Of a DNA stretch of 64,000 bases, positions 45,599 to 54,601 are shown in pieces; within the stretch, counting starts at the first letter, position 1, and every line of letters begins with the position of its first letter. The notes beneath the pieces were generated by a model that made no database searches, had not been told where the DNA came from, and was given only the letters and a program-made list of their open reading frames with translations. This DNA is from Amycolatopsis pretoriensis (GTDB lineage: Bacteria > Actinomycetota > Actinomycetes > Mycobacteriales > Pseudonocardiaceae): positions 1,116,001-1,180,000 of the forward strand of contig NZ_FNUJ01000002.1 of NCBI RefSeq assembly GCF_900107925.1, in the 5' to 3' direction. The position numbers and the translations under genes were made by a program.

Positions 45599-47053
45599 TC
45601 AGCGGGAGCCGTCGGTGCGGCGGGGCAGCTGCCAGGGATTGGCCTCCTGCAAGGGTTCGGGCAGCAGCGCGTCCGGGAAGCCCTGCCACGCGAGCGGGCG
45701 CAGGAAGCGCTCGATCGCCGCGGTGCCGACGGACGTCGTGGTCGGGGCGGTCGTGGCCGGGTACGGGCCGCCGTGTTCCTGGGCCCAGCTCACCGTCACT
45801 CCGGTGGGCCAGTCGTTCCACAGCAGCCGCCCGGCGATGCGGCTCAGCGCCGGCAGCACCGGCCGGATCCAGTCCACATCGGACTCCTCGCCGTGGATCG
45901 TGGCGGTGAGCCCCGGTTCGATGACGTCGAGCAGGCTCAGCAGCTCGGCCTGGTCGGCGTACGTGACGATCAGCGACGCCGGCCCGAAGCACTCTTCGTG
46001 CACCGTGTCGCCGCCTTCGAGGAACTGCTTGCCGGTCGTGGCCAGCAGCGTCGGGGTGAACGCGGGCGACGAGGAATCCGACGACGACACGACCTCGACG
46101 CCCGGGACCTCCTGCAAGGCCGACAACTGGGAGGCATACCCGGCGGCGATGCGGTCGTTGAGCATCGGCTGGGCCGCGGCACCGTCCAACGCCGAGCGAA
46201 GCACGTCGGTCAGGTTGTGGTCCTCGGGCAGGAAAAGCAGCCCCGGCTTGGTGCAGAACTGTCCGGCGCCCAGGGTGAACGACCCCGCGTACCCCTTCGC
46301 GACGGCCTCTCCGCGCGCGGCGATGGCGGCCTCGGTGACGACGACCGGGTTGACGCTGCCCAGCTCGCCGTAGAACGGGATCGGCCGCGGCCGCGCGTTC
46401 GCGATGTCGAACAGCGCCCGCCCGCCGGGGATGGATCCGGTGAACGCCGCCGCCGCGATCCGCGGGTCCTTCAGCGCCGTGACGCCTTCCTCCTGGCCGA
46501 AGATCACGTCGAAGATGCCTTCGGGCGCGCCCGCGCCGATCAGGGCTTCGCGCACGATCCGGCCGGTCAGCGCGGACAGCTCCGGGTGGCCCGGGTGCGC
46601 CTTGAGGATCACCGGGCAGCCCGCGGCGAGCGCCGAAGCCGTGTCGCCGCCGGCGACGCTGAACGCGAACGGGAAGTTGCTGGCCGCGAACACCAGCACC
46701 GGGCCGATCGCGGTCTTGACGCGGCGGATGTCCGGACGCGGCCCCATCGGCCAGTCCGCGTCGGCGTGGTCGACGGTCGCGCCGAGGAACTCGCCGTCGG
46801 TGAGCACCTCGCCGAACAGGCGCAGCTGGAACGTCGTGCGCTTCAGCTCGCCGGCCAGCCGCGGGGTCGCGGGCAGGTGGGTCTCGCTGTGCGCCAGCGG
46901 GACGAGGTCGTCCGCGGCGGCGTCGAGCGCGTCGGCGGCCGCGACCAGCCAGCGGGCGCGCTCGGCCGGGGTGGCCGCGGCGGCGGGGCGGGCGGCCGCG
47001 GCGGCCCCCGCCAGGATCTTCTCGAGCGTGGCGGCGTCGGTGGCCTGGCTCAT
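45599..47053 (-). CDS. 2-oxoglutarate semialdehyde dehydrogenase (KGSADH)
   Basis: A 484-aa aldehyde dehydrogenase of the 2,5-dioxovalerate group: GPVLVFAASNFPFAFSVAGGDTASALAAG, ILKAHPGHPELSALTG, AFTGSIPGGRALFDIA, ELGSVNPVVV (Glu) and LGAGQFCTKPG (catalytic Cys). It oxidises 2-oxoglutarate semialdehyde to 2-oxoglutarate, the last step of aldarate breakdown. It is the last gene of the minus-strand uronate operon, 15 bp after the unknown 375-aa gene. Confidence 0.94.
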   Translation of the reverse strand: MSQATDAATLEKILAGAAAAARPAAAATPAERARWLVAAADALDAAADDLVPLAHSETHLPATPRLAGELKRTTFQLRLFGEVLTDGEFLGATVDHADADWPMGPRPDIRRVKTAIGPVLVFAASNFPFAFSVAGGDTASALAAGCPVILKAHPGHPELSALTGRIVREALIGAGAPEGIFDVIFGQEEGVTALKDPRIAAAAFTGSIPGGRALFDIANARPRPIPFYGELGSVNPVVVTEAAIAARGEAVAKGYAGSFTLGAGQFCTKPGLLFLPEDHNLTDVLRSALDGAAAQPMLNDRIAAGYASQLSALQEVPGVEVVSSSDSSSPAFTPTLLATTGKQFLEGGDTVHEECFGPASLIVTYADQAELLSLLDVIEPGLTATIHGEESDVDWIRPVLPALSRIAGRLLWNDWPTGVTVSWAQEHGGPYPATTAPTTTSVGTAAIERFLRPLAWQGFPDALLPEPLQEANPWQLPRRTDGSR

Positions 47054-47068
47054 GAGTGGAACAGCTCC

Positions 47069-48196
47069 TCAGTTTTCACGGGCGGCGGCGGTGGCCGTGG
47101 CCAGGTCGCTCCAGCGACCCGGACCGGCCAGTCCGAGGTGGTACAGGTGCAGCTCCGCGGCACCCGCCTTGGCCAGCTCGCCGGCGTAGGCGGCGATGTC
47201 CGGCACCGGGGCGGCGGCGACCGCGGTGATGTAGCTGCCGATCGCGACCCGCTCGGGCAAGGCCTCCCGGGCCGCCGCGACGGCTTCGGCACCCGTGGCG
47301 GGCGCCCAGCCGAACAATACGACCGCGTCGACGTCGTCCGCAGCGGACGGCGTGAGACCCGGCAGCGCGCCGGTGACCCACGGGTCGAGCGCACCGTGCA
47401 GCACGATCCGCATCCCCGAAGGCAGCACCGCCAAAACCGCGGCCCGCAGCTCGTCGGTCGCCCGCTGCCGCACGCGCAGCAGCATCTGGGTCAGCTCCGG
47501 CGGCAGCCGGTCCCCGGTGACGCCCAGGTCGCCGGTCGCGACCAGCCGCCGGACCTCCTCGACGAGCTGGGCGCGGACGGTGTCCGCGTCGAGGTCCCAC
47601 GAAGAAGCGCAGGCGTCGCAGCAGCAGATCGACAGCAGCCGGGCCACCGCGGGCGCCCACACGCCGTCGGTCTTCTCGTGCTGGTGCTGGTGCACCGCGC
47701 CGAGCGGGCCGCAGGCTTCGAGGATCACCGACGACAGCTCCAGCCCGGCGACCGCCGCCGCGGTCAGCTTCGCCGCGTACTCGCGCACGGCGGGCTGCGA
47801 CGGGCACAGCGCCCACGGGTACGGCTCGCCGAAGCAGTTGCGCACCACGACGTCCGGGTGCTCGTAGCCGAGCCGGGAGTTGTGGGTCAGCACGATCCAC
47901 GCGGCCGCCGGGACGCCGGCCTTGTTGAGCAGCCGCACGGCGTCACCCCCCGAGTCGTCCGAAGCCACCCAGTCCGGAGTGGACGGACGCAGCTCGCCCC
48001 ACCCGTCCGAAACCGGCCGGTAGAACGCCGCGTGCCGCGCGACGACCGAAGTCCGCGAAGCCGACCACGGCGTCGCCGCGCGAGCGCTGTGGTACGACAG
48101 CGCCACGGCCACCTCGTCGACGCCGAGGTCCTGGACCCGCGAGACGAACCCGGGCTCCAGGACGTCCCAGGGGTAGGCGTATCCGGTCACCTTCAC
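47069..48196 (-). CDS. Uncharacterised protein in the aldarate operon (possible TIM-barrel)
   Basis: A 375-aa protein with no assigned function. The opening MKVTGYAYPWDVLEPGFVSRVQDLGVDEVAVALSYHSAR and later AAWIVLTHNSRLGYEHPDVVVRNCFGEPYPWALCPSQPAVREYA look like the barrel strands of a glycoside-hydrolase-like family. An unusual CCCDAC motif (LSICCCDACASSW) suggests a metal site. It lies 4 bp after glucarate dehydratase and 15 bp before KGSADH, so it is probably part of the pathway, perhaps on an aldarolactone, oligosaccharide or side metabolite. Confidence 0.85.
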   Translation of the reverse strand: MKVTGYAYPWDVLEPGFVSRVQDLGVDEVAVALSYHSARAATPWSASRTSVVARHAAFYRPVSDGWGELRPSTPDWVASDDSGGDAVRLLNKAGVPAAAWIVLTHNSRLGYEHPDVVVRNCFGEPYPWALCPSQPAVREYAAKLTAAAVAGLELSSVILEACGPLGAVHQHQHEKTDGVWAPAVARLLSICCCDACASSWDLDADTVRAQLVEEVRRLVATGDLGVTGDRLPPELTQMLLRVRQRATDELRAAVLAVLPSGMRIVLHGALDPWVTGALPGLTPSAADDVDAVVLFGWAPATGAEAVAAAREALPERVAIGSYITAVAAAPVPDIAAYAGELAKAGAAELHLYHLGLAGPGRWSDLATATAAAREN

Positions 48197-48200
48197 CGGG

Positions 48201-49457
48201 TCACCACCTCGCCGTGTTGGGCTCGAACCCGGCCACGTACTCGCGCATGTAGGTCACGTCGTCCCGTTTGGTCAGTCCACATCGGACGTAGTTCTCGTGC
48301 AACCGGGCCAGCGCGTCCTCGTCCAGCTTGACACCCAGCCCCGGCGTCGAAGGCACCGCCACGGCCCCTTCCCGGAAGGAAAGCACCCCCGGTTCGATGA
48401 CGTCCTCGACCTTCCACGGCCAGTGCGTGTCGCACGCGTAGGTCAGGTGCGGGGTCGCCGCGGCGACCTGGACCATCGCGGCCAGGCTGATCCCGAGGTG
48501 GCTGTTGGAGTGCATCGACAACCCGACGCCGAAGCTCTCGCACGTCGTCGACAGCGACTGCGTCGCCCGCAAACCACCCCAGAAGTGGTGGTCCGACAGC
48601 AGGACGCCGATCGCGCGCGCCCGGAAGCCCGGGTCGATGTCGCCGAAGTTCACCACGCACATGTTGGTGGCCAAGGGCATCGACGCCTCGGCGGCCACCT
48701 GCGCCATGCCCTCGATCCCCGGCGTCGGGTCTTCGAGGTACTCCAGGACGCCGTCGAGCTCACCGGCCACCCGGATGCCGGTCTGCGGAGTCCACGCGCC
48801 GTTCGGGTCGATCCGCAGCGGGTGCCCGGGGAACGCCTCGGCCAGCGCGCGGATCCCGTCGACCTCCTGGGCCGGCTCGTAGACCCCGCCCTTGAGCTTG
48901 ATCGAGCGGAAGCCGTACTCGTCGATCATCCGCTTCGCCGAGCCCACCAGGGTTTCCGGCGTGGTGATCTCGCCCCACGAGTCCTCGCGGCCGTCGACGT
49001 GCTTGCCGTACTTGTAGAACAGGTAGGCGGAGAACTCGACGGTGTCACGCGCCTTGCCGCCGAGCAGGTCGGTGATCGGCCGGCCGAGGTACTGCCCCTG
49101 GGCGTCCAGGCACGCGACCTCGAACAGCGAGTACACGCTGGCCACGGTCTTGCGGATGGAGAACCCGCCGATCAGCCCGTGCGCGTCGGTCAGGACCGTG
49201 TCCGACAACGCCCGCGCGACCAGCCGCTGCAGCCCCGGCAGGTCGAAGACGTCGTGGCCGCGCAACTGCGGCAGCACCTTGCGCACCTCGCCGAGGAACG
49301 CCGAGTCCCCATAGGACTCGCCGAGCCCGACGATGCCGTCCTCGCACTTCACCTGCACGACGCTGCGCAGCGCGAACGGCTCGTGCACGCCCATGACGTT
49401 GAGCAGCGGCGGGTCGGCGAACGCGACCGGCGTCAGCACCACATCGAGGATCTTCAT
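48201..49457 (-). CDS. gudD: Glucarate dehydratase
   Basis: A 418-aa enolase-superfamily enzyme: MKILDVVLTPVAFADPPLLN, SIKLKGGVYEP (catalytic Lys pair), metal ligands in RIDPNGAW, LEYLEDPTPGIEGMA and FGDIDPGFRARAIGVLLSDHHFWGGLRA, and the His-Asp region GLSMHSNSHLGIS. It dehydrates D-glucarate (or galactarate-related acids) to 5-dehydro-4-deoxyglucarate. The ATG overlaps the kdgD stop by one base (TGATG). Confidence 0.95.
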   Translation of the reverse strand: MKILDVVLTPVAFADPPLLNVMGVHEPFALRSVVQVKCEDGIVGLGESYGDSAFLGEVRKVLPQLRGHDVFDLPGLQRLVARALSDTVLTDAHGLIGGFSIRKTVASVYSLFEVACLDAQGQYLGRPITDLLGGKARDTVEFSAYLFYKYGKHVDGREDSWGEITTPETLVGSAKRMIDEYGFRSIKLKGGVYEPAQEVDGIRALAEAFPGHPLRIDPNGAWTPQTGIRVAGELDGVLEYLEDPTPGIEGMAQVAAEASMPLATNMCVVNFGDIDPGFRARAIGVLLSDHHFWGGLRATQSLSTTCESFGVGLSMHSNSHLGISLAAMVQVAAATPHLTYACDTHWPWKVEDVIEPGVLSFREGAVAVPSTPGLGVKLDEDALARLHENYVRCGLTKRDDVTYMREYVAGFEPNTARW

Positions 49458-50392
49458 CAGCCCAGCGCCTTCAGCGTGACGAAGCCGTCCTCCACGATCT
49501 TCTCGAGCCGGTGGATCTGCTCCGGCGTCGGCTCGACCAGCGGCGGCCGGACCGGGCCGACCTTGTCGCCGCGCAACCGCGCGGCCGCCTTCACCAGCGA
49601 GACGGCGAAGCCGGGCGTCTCGTCCCGCAGCGCCACCAGCGGCAGGTAGAAACCGGTCAGCAGCGCGTCCATGACACGCGTGTCGCCCTCGCCGAGCGCG
49701 CGGTGGAAGCGGTGCGCGATCTCCGGCGCGAAGCAGTGCACGGCCGAGGAGTAGCGGGCGACGCCGATCGAGGCGTACGCCTTCGCCGAGACCTCCGCGG
49801 TCGGCAACCCGTTGAAGAACAGGAACTTCCGCGCGCGCTCGGTGTCCAGCGACCGGATGGTGGTCACGATCCGGGTCATCACCTCGACGTCGCCGTAGCC
49901 GTCCTTGAGGCCCACGACCGAGGGGATGTCGAGCAGCGACGCCGCGGCCGGCGCGCCGAACACGCCGGTGCCGCGGTGGTAGACGATCACCGGCACCGAA
50001 GAGTCACCGACGGCGTAGCGGACGAAGTCGACCAGACCCGCCTGCGGCCCCGAGACGAGGTACGGCGGCAGCAGCAGGACGCCGTCCGCACCCCCCGCCT
50101 GGGCCGCCGCGACGCCGGCCCGCGCCGACGCCGCGCCGCCCCCGGCGCCCACCCAGACCGGGACGCGGCCGGCGGCCACCTCCCGCGAACGGGTGAGCAC
50201 CGAGGCCTGCTCGGCAGGAGAGAGCGAGCTGAACTCGCCGGTGCCGCACGCGACGAACAGCGCACCGGCGCCCGCCGCGATGTGGCTCTCCACGTTCTCC
50301 GCGAGCGCGTCGAGGTTGACCTCGAGGTCCTCGGTGAACGGGGTGAGGGGGAACGCCAGCAGGCCGTCCAGCTCGATCTCGTTCTGTGCCAT
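49457..50392 (-). CDS. kdgD: 5-dehydro-4-deoxyglucarate dehydratase
   Basis: A 311-aa DHDPS/NAL-superfamily enzyme: LLAFPLTPFTEDLEVNLDAL, ACGTGEFSSLSPAEQ, VIVYHRGTGVFGAP (Tyr), and Schiff-base Lys in SVVGLKDGYGDVEVM. The GTGEFSSL sequence and HRGTG replace the pyruvate-aldolase motif and are typical of KdgD, which makes 2-oxoglutarate semialdehyde with loss of water and CO2. It is the second gene of the operon behind the SSS symporter. Confidence 0.95.
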   Translation of the reverse strand: MAQNEIELDGLLAFPLTPFTEDLEVNLDALAENVESHIAAGAGALFVACGTGEFSSLSPAEQASVLTRSREVAAGRVPVWVGAGGGAASARAGVAAAQAGGADGVLLLPPYLVSGPQAGLVDFVRYAVGDSSVPVIVYHRGTGVFGAPAAASLLDIPSVVGLKDGYGDVEVMTRIVTTIRSLDTERARKFLFFNGLPTAEVSAKAYASIGVARYSSAVHCFAPEIAHRFHRALGEGDTRVMDALLTGFYLPLVALRDETPGFAVSLVKAAARLRGDKVGPVRPPLVEPTPEQIHRLEKIVEDGFVTLKALG

Positions 50393-50442
50393 CAGTTTCC
50401 GCTCTCTCGTCCTTTTTCGGTTTCGGCCGGGTGTGGCCAGCG

Positions 50443-51948
50443 TCAGGCGGGCACGGTCGTGCCTTCCTTCGTGCGGTCGACGTCGTCGTCGGTGTTCACG
50501 GTGTCGACGATCTCATCGGTGACCGCGCTGCGCTCGGGCGCGATCAGCCCGAGGCCGACGTAGAGGGCGAGCGAGACCAGGATCGGCGTCGCGACGAGCA
50601 CCGTCTGGTTCGCGTTGAAGACGTAGTAGACGAGCGCGTAGTCGATCAGGCCGCCCGCCCAGGAGATCAGCGCCGCGCGCGGGCCGCACTTGCGGAACCA
50701 CGGCAGCATGCCCAGCAGCAGCGGGATCGAGATCGGGCCCATCAGCGCGGCGACCCAGTTGACGACGATCTGCAGCACGCCACCGAGGTTCTGCGCCTGC
50801 GTGGCCACGAGCATCGTCAGCGCGACGAAGATCACCGTGGTGATCCGGGCCGCCTTGAGGCCCTGCACGTCGGTCCACTGCCGGGTGCGGCGGAACATCG
50901 CCGGGATCATGTCGCGGGTGATCACCGCGGAGATCGCGTTGGCGTCGGAGGAGACCATCGCCATGGTGTGCGAGAAGATCCCGGCCAGCACCAGGCCGAT
51001 CAGGCCCGGCGGCAGGAACGTCGTCGTCATGATCGCGTAGGACTGGGTGGGGTCCTTGACGCCCGGGATGAGCAGCGGCGCCGCGAACATCGGGAACATC
51101 AGCACCAGCGGCCACACGAGGTACAGCGCGGAGGAAAGCCGCGCACCGCGCCGGGCTTCGTGGGTGTTCGGCGCCGCCATGTAGCGCTGCGCCAGGTTCC
51201 ACATGCCTCCGTTGTACTCCAGCGTCTTCACGAGCACGTAAACGAGCAAGAAGATGGTGGTGTACTTGGACGTCACCGGGTCGAGGTGGTTTTCGGGCAG
51301 CTTGTCCCACATCGTCCAGAGCGCGGAGATCCCGCCGAGCTTGCCCAGCACGACGACGATCATCACGATCGCCGCGATGCCCTGGATGACGAACTGGCCG
51401 AAGTCGGTGAGCGCGTCGGCCCACAGGCCGCCGATGGTGCAGTAGACGAGGGTGACCGCGCCGGTGATGAGGATGCCGAGGTTGTAGTCGAGCCCGGCGA
51501 ACACGTGCAGCAGCGTCGCGACGGCGAACCACTTGGCCGCGATGTCGAAGATCTTCAGCAGGCTGCCGCTCCAGGCGAGCGCCTGCTGCGTCGGCACGTT
51601 GTACCGCTTGGCCAGGTACTCCAGCGGCGAGGCGACGCCGAGCTTCGAGCGCAACCGGTTCCAGCGCGCGGCGAACAGCCAGCTGCCGATGCCCACGCCG
51701 ATGCCGATGCTGGCGAAGCCCCAGAAGTACACGGTGACGCCGCTGGTGTACGCGACGCCCGCGTACGCGACGAAGAGCACGGCGCTGTAGCCGGACATGT
51801 GGTGCGAGATGCCGGCCAGCCACCACGGCATCTTGCCGCCGGCCGTGAAGAAGTCCTTCACGTCGCTGACCCGTTTGTGCGACCACCAGCCGATCACGAT
51901 CATCAGCGCGAAGTACGCGCAGACCATCGTCCAGTCGAGTGCGTGCAC
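50443..51948 (-). CDS. Sodium/solute symporter (SSS family)
   Basis: A 501-aa transporter with about 13 membrane segments: MIVIGWWSHKRVSDVKDFFTAGGKMPWW and GISHHMSGYSAVLFVAYAG are SSS hallmarks, with Na-site residues in the broken helix. A hydrophilic tail (DTVNTDDDVDRTKEG) ends the protein. It is the first gene of the aldarate operon, starting at GTG 51948 opposite the IclR gene, and most likely imports a uronate or aldarate. Confidence 0.92.
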   Translation of the reverse strand: MHALDWTMVCAYFALMIVIGWWSHKRVSDVKDFFTAGGKMPWWLAGISHHMSGYSAVLFVAYAGVAYTSGVTVYFWGFASIGIGVGIGSWLFAARWNRLRSKLGVASPLEYLAKRYNVPTQQALAWSGSLLKIFDIAAKWFAVATLLHVFAGLDYNLGILITGAVTLVYCTIGGLWADALTDFGQFVIQGIAAIVMIVVVLGKLGGISALWTMWDKLPENHLDPVTSKYTTIFLLVYVLVKTLEYNGGMWNLAQRYMAAPNTHEARRGARLSSALYLVWPLVLMFPMFAAPLLIPGVKDPTQSYAIMTTTFLPPGLIGLVLAGIFSHTMAMVSSDANAISAVITRDMIPAMFRRTRQWTDVQGLKAARITTVIFVALTMLVATQAQNLGGVLQIVVNWVAALMGPISIPLLLGMLPWFRKCGPRAALISWAGGLIDYALVYYVFNANQTVLVATPILVSLALYVGLGLIAPERSAVTDEIVDTVNTDDDVDRTKEGTTVPA

Positions 51949-51988
51949 CGCAGGCTCCCTTCCGCGTCCACTTCGATGTGGTCGAGCT

Positions 51989-52041
51989 GTTCACATCTAT
52001 GAACGGAGTCTGTTATAGTGATTATGTTCATCCATAAGAAC
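51989..52041. promoter_or_regulatory. IclR operator region with -10 box
   Basis: GTTCACATCTATGAAC (51989-52004, perfect 5-bp arms) and GTTCATCCATAAGAAC (52026-52041, 4-bp arms) flank TATAGT at 52014-52019, a good -10 for iclR. Both lie in the 153-bp gap between the divergent symporter and iclR genes, so one repressor could control both. Confidence 0.68.
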
Positions 52042-52101
52042 GTTGTTCGGGACGCTAATATGGCCGGAGTCACAAGTCAACGGCCGGACGGAGGAGCACA
52101 A

Positions 52102-52914
52102 ATGCCGCAAAAGGTGGACAACCCGGCAGCGGCCGACGGCGCCCCCGCCGAGTCGTCCGGTGTGAAATCCGCGCGCCGGGCCGTCGACCTCATCGAGACG
52201 TTCGCGGCGAACGACGTCTGGCTGTCGCTGTCCGACCTGCACGCGCGCACGGGCTTCCCGCGCTCGTCGCTGCACGGCCTGCTCCGGACGCTCCTGGAAG
52301 CCGGCTGGCTGGAAGCCGACACGAACACCGCCCGCTACCGCCTCGGCGTCCGCGCGCTGATCTGCGGCACGGCGTACCTGGACCGCGACGCCGTCGTCCC
52401 GTTCGCCACCGAAGCCCTGGAGCGGATCCGGGAGAAGACCGGCTTCACCGCGCACTTCGCGCGGCGCAACGGCACCGAGGTCGTCTACCTGGAGACGCGG
52501 GAGTCGCAGCGCTCGACGCACCTCGTCTCCCGCGTCGGGCGTACGCTGCCCGCGCACGCGACCGCGCTGGGCAAGGCGCTGCTGGCCGAGCTGACGCACG
52601 ACGAGATCGAGGCGCTGGTGCTGCCGGCGTCGATGACCGCGCTGACGCCGAACACCATCACCACGCTCGAAGGCCTGCACGCCGAGTGCGCCGCGACCCG
52701 CGAGCGCGGGTACGCCGCCGAGGTCGAGGAGGGCACGCTGGGCGTCCGCTGCGTCGCCGCGGTGATCCCCTACCGGATCCCGGGCACGGACGCGATCAGC
52801 TGCTCGATGCCGATTTCCCAGGTGACCGACGCCGACGCGCAGCGCGTCGGCGAGCTGCTCGCCGAAACCACCGCCGAGCTCGGGCAGCAGCTGCGCCGGG
52901 CCGGTATCCGATAA
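52102..52914 (+). CDS. IclR-family transcriptional regulator
   Basis: A 270-aa regulator: winged helix (SARRAVDLIETFAANDVWLSLSDLHARTGFPRSSLHGLLRTLLEAGWL) and an IclR effector domain (HLVSRVGRTLPAHATALGKALLA, RERGYAAEVEEGTLGVRCVAAVI). ATG 52102 follows GGAGGA at 52091-52096 and matches the usual length better than ATG 52018, which overlaps operators. It sits between the symporter-aldarate operon and uronate dehydrogenase gene; probably a repressor released by a uronate or pathway intermediate. Confidence 0.94.
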   Translation: MPQKVDNPAAADGAPAESSGVKSARRAVDLIETFAANDVWLSLSDLHARTGFPRSSLHGLLRTLLEAGWLEADTNTARYRLGVRALICGTAYLDRDAVVPFATEALERIREKTGFTAHFARRNGTEVVYLETRESQRSTHLVSRVGRTLPAHATALGKALLAELTHDEIEALVLPASMTALTPNTITTLEGLHAECAATRERGYAAEVEEGTLGVRCVAAVIPYRIPGTDAISCSMPISQVTDADAQRVGELLAETTAELGQQLRRAGIR

Positions 52915-52955
52915 CACCTCAGTCCGCCGCCACTTCCTGTTAGGAGAGGAAATCC

Positions 52956-53762
52956 ATGACGGACCAGCGCGTGCTCATCACCGGGTCGGCGGGTGTCGTC
53001 GGCACCCTGATGCGGCCCCGCTTGAAGCGCGACGGCCGGGTGCTGCGCCTGCTCGACGTCGCCCCGCAGACGGCGTCGGACGCCTCCGAAGAGATCGTGA
53101 CGGCGTCGGTGACCGACGCGGCGGCGATGGCGGCGGCGTGCGAAGGCGTCGACGCGCTGATCCACCTGGGCGGGCACAGCCGCGAGAACTCGTGGGAAGC
53201 GACCCTCGACGTCAACATCAACGGCACGCACACCGTGCTGGAGGCCGCACGCGCGGCGGGTGTTTCCCAGGTCGTCCTGGCGTCGAGCAACCACGCGGTC
53301 GGCTTCCGGCGCAACGACTCCGACCTGCCGGCCGACTCGTCCCCGCGCCCGGACACCTACTACGGCGTCTCCAAGGCGGCGATCGAGGCGCTCGGGAGCC
53401 TGTACCACTCGCGGTTCGGCATGGACGTGATCGTGATCCGGATCGGCTCGTGCTTCGAGACGCCGTTGCCGCTCGGGCCGCGCGGGTTGACGACGTGGCT
53501 GTCGCCGGACGACGGCGCCCGGCTGTTCGAGGCGTGCCTCGCGGCGCCGTCGCCGGGGTACCGGCTGATCTGGGGCGTCTCGGACAACACGCGCCGGATC
53601 TATTCGCTGGCCGAGGCGGAAGCGCTGGGGTACAAGTCCCTGGACGACGCCGAGGTGTACGCGGAGCAGCTGGCGTCGAAGCCCGCGCCGACGGGGATCG
53701 CGGCCGAGTACGTCGGCGGCCCGTTCTGCACCGCTCCCCTGGGCGCGTTCAACCCGCTCTGA
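52956..53762 (+). CDS. udh: Uronate dehydrogenase (NAD-dependent SDR)
   Basis: A 268-aa extended SDR: VLITGSAGVVGTLMRPRL (NAD site), DALIHLGGHSREN, NINGTHTVLEAARAAGV, SSNHAVGFRR, DTYYGVSKAAIEALG (Tyr-x3-Lys) and RIGSCFETP. The GGHS and NHAVGF motifs are characteristic of uronate dehydrogenase, which oxidises glucuronate/galacturonate to aldarolactone. This feeds the glucarate dehydratase branch. GGAGAGGAAA precedes ATG 52956; 41 bp after iclR, probably co-transcribed. Confidence 0.94.
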   Translation: MTDQRVLITGSAGVVGTLMRPRLKRDGRVLRLLDVAPQTASDASEEIVTASVTDAAAMAAACEGVDALIHLGGHSRENSWEATLDVNINGTHTVLEAARAAGVSQVVLASSNHAVGFRRNDSDLPADSSPRPDTYYGVSKAAIEALGSLYHSRFGMDVIVIRIGSCFETPLPLGPRGLTTWLSPDDGARLFEACLAAPSPGYRLIWGVSDNTRRIYSLAEAEALGYKSLDDAEVYAEQLASKPAPTGIAAEYVGGPFCTAPLGAFNPL

Positions 53763-53768
53763 CGTTGT

Positions 53769-53819
53769 CCGTGAATGGCACATTGACGGACACTTAGGCC
53801 CTCAATGTGCCATTCACGG
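53769..53819. repeat. GTGAATGGCACATT-family inverted repeat after udh
   Basis: Perfect 18-nt arms (53769-53786 and 53802-53819) around a 15-nt loop, beginning 6 nt after the udh stop. The arm sequence and the loop parts CGGACAC and GGCCCTC match the copy at 14039-14097. It may terminate the udh transcript. Confidence 0.8.
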
Positions 53820-53878
53820 CCTTGGTACTAGTACCTTCGCGGCTTCCCGCGTTCCCCGGTTCTCGCCAGGGTGGCCGC

Positions 53879-54601
53879 ATGATCTTGAAGTCCCGCCGCG
53901 CGCGGAAGTGGACCATCGTGGTGGCGTGCGTGCTGGTCGTCGTGCTCGGCGGCGCGGTCACGCTGTTCGAAGTGTCGAGGTCGCGGACGTTCCAGTTCTT
54001 CGGCACGCTCGTGAACCGCGTCGAGACGACGGAGAAGGTCGTCGCGCTCACCTTCGACGACGGCCCCGACCCGGCCGGCGCGCACGCCATCCTGGACACC
54101 CTGCGGAGCCGTCAGGTCCCGGCGACGTTCTTCCTCATCGGCCGGGACATCGCCGCGCACCCCGATCTCGCGCACGACATCGCCGCGGCGGGCCACGAAC
54201 TCGGCAACCACAGCTTCAGCCACGAGCGGATGATCGGCGTGACGCCGGCGTGGGTCGCGGACGAGGTCGAGGCGACCGACGCCCTCATCCGTGCGGCGGG
54301 CTACTCCGGCGAGATCCTGTTCCGGCCGCCGAACGGCAAGAAGCTCTTCGCCCTGCCGCACTACCTGGCGTCGCACAACCGGACGACGATCACGTGGGAC
54401 GTCGAGCCGGACTCCGACGGGACCCCCGACGCGGCGACCGTCGTTTCGACGACAGTGGACCAGGTCCGGCCGGGCTCGATCGTGCTGCTGCACGGGATGT
54501 ACGCGTCCCGCGAGCAGACCCGGCTGGCGATCGGGCCGATCATCGACCGGCTCGAGGAGCGGGGCTACCGGTTCGTGACCGTGTCCGGGTTGATCGGCTG
54601 A
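53879..54601 (+). CDS. Membrane-anchored polysaccharide deacetylase (CE4/NodB)
   Basis: A 240-aa protein: a basic N-terminus and membrane helix (KWTIVVACVLVVVLGGAVTLF), then a NodB domain with VALTFDDGPDP (Asp-Asp), ELGNHSFSH (metal His pair), LFRPPNGKK, and IVLLHG (final catalytic His). It would remove N-acetyl groups from peptidoglycan, chitin or another glycan outside the cell. ATG 53879 was chosen for the anchor helix. Its 3' end overlaps the convergent membrane-protein gene by 62 nt. Confidence 0.9.
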   Translation: MILKSRRARKWTIVVACVLVVVLGGAVTLFEVSRSRTFQFFGTLVNRVETTEKVVALTFDDGPDPAGAHAILDTLRSRQVPATFFLIGRDIAAHPDLAHDIAAAGHELGNHSFSHERMIGVTPAWVADEVEATDALIRAAGYSGEILFRPPNGKKLFALPHYLASHNRTTITWDVEPDSDGTPDAATVVSTTVDQVRPGSIVLLHGMYASREQTRLAIGPIIDRLEERGYRFVTVSGLIG

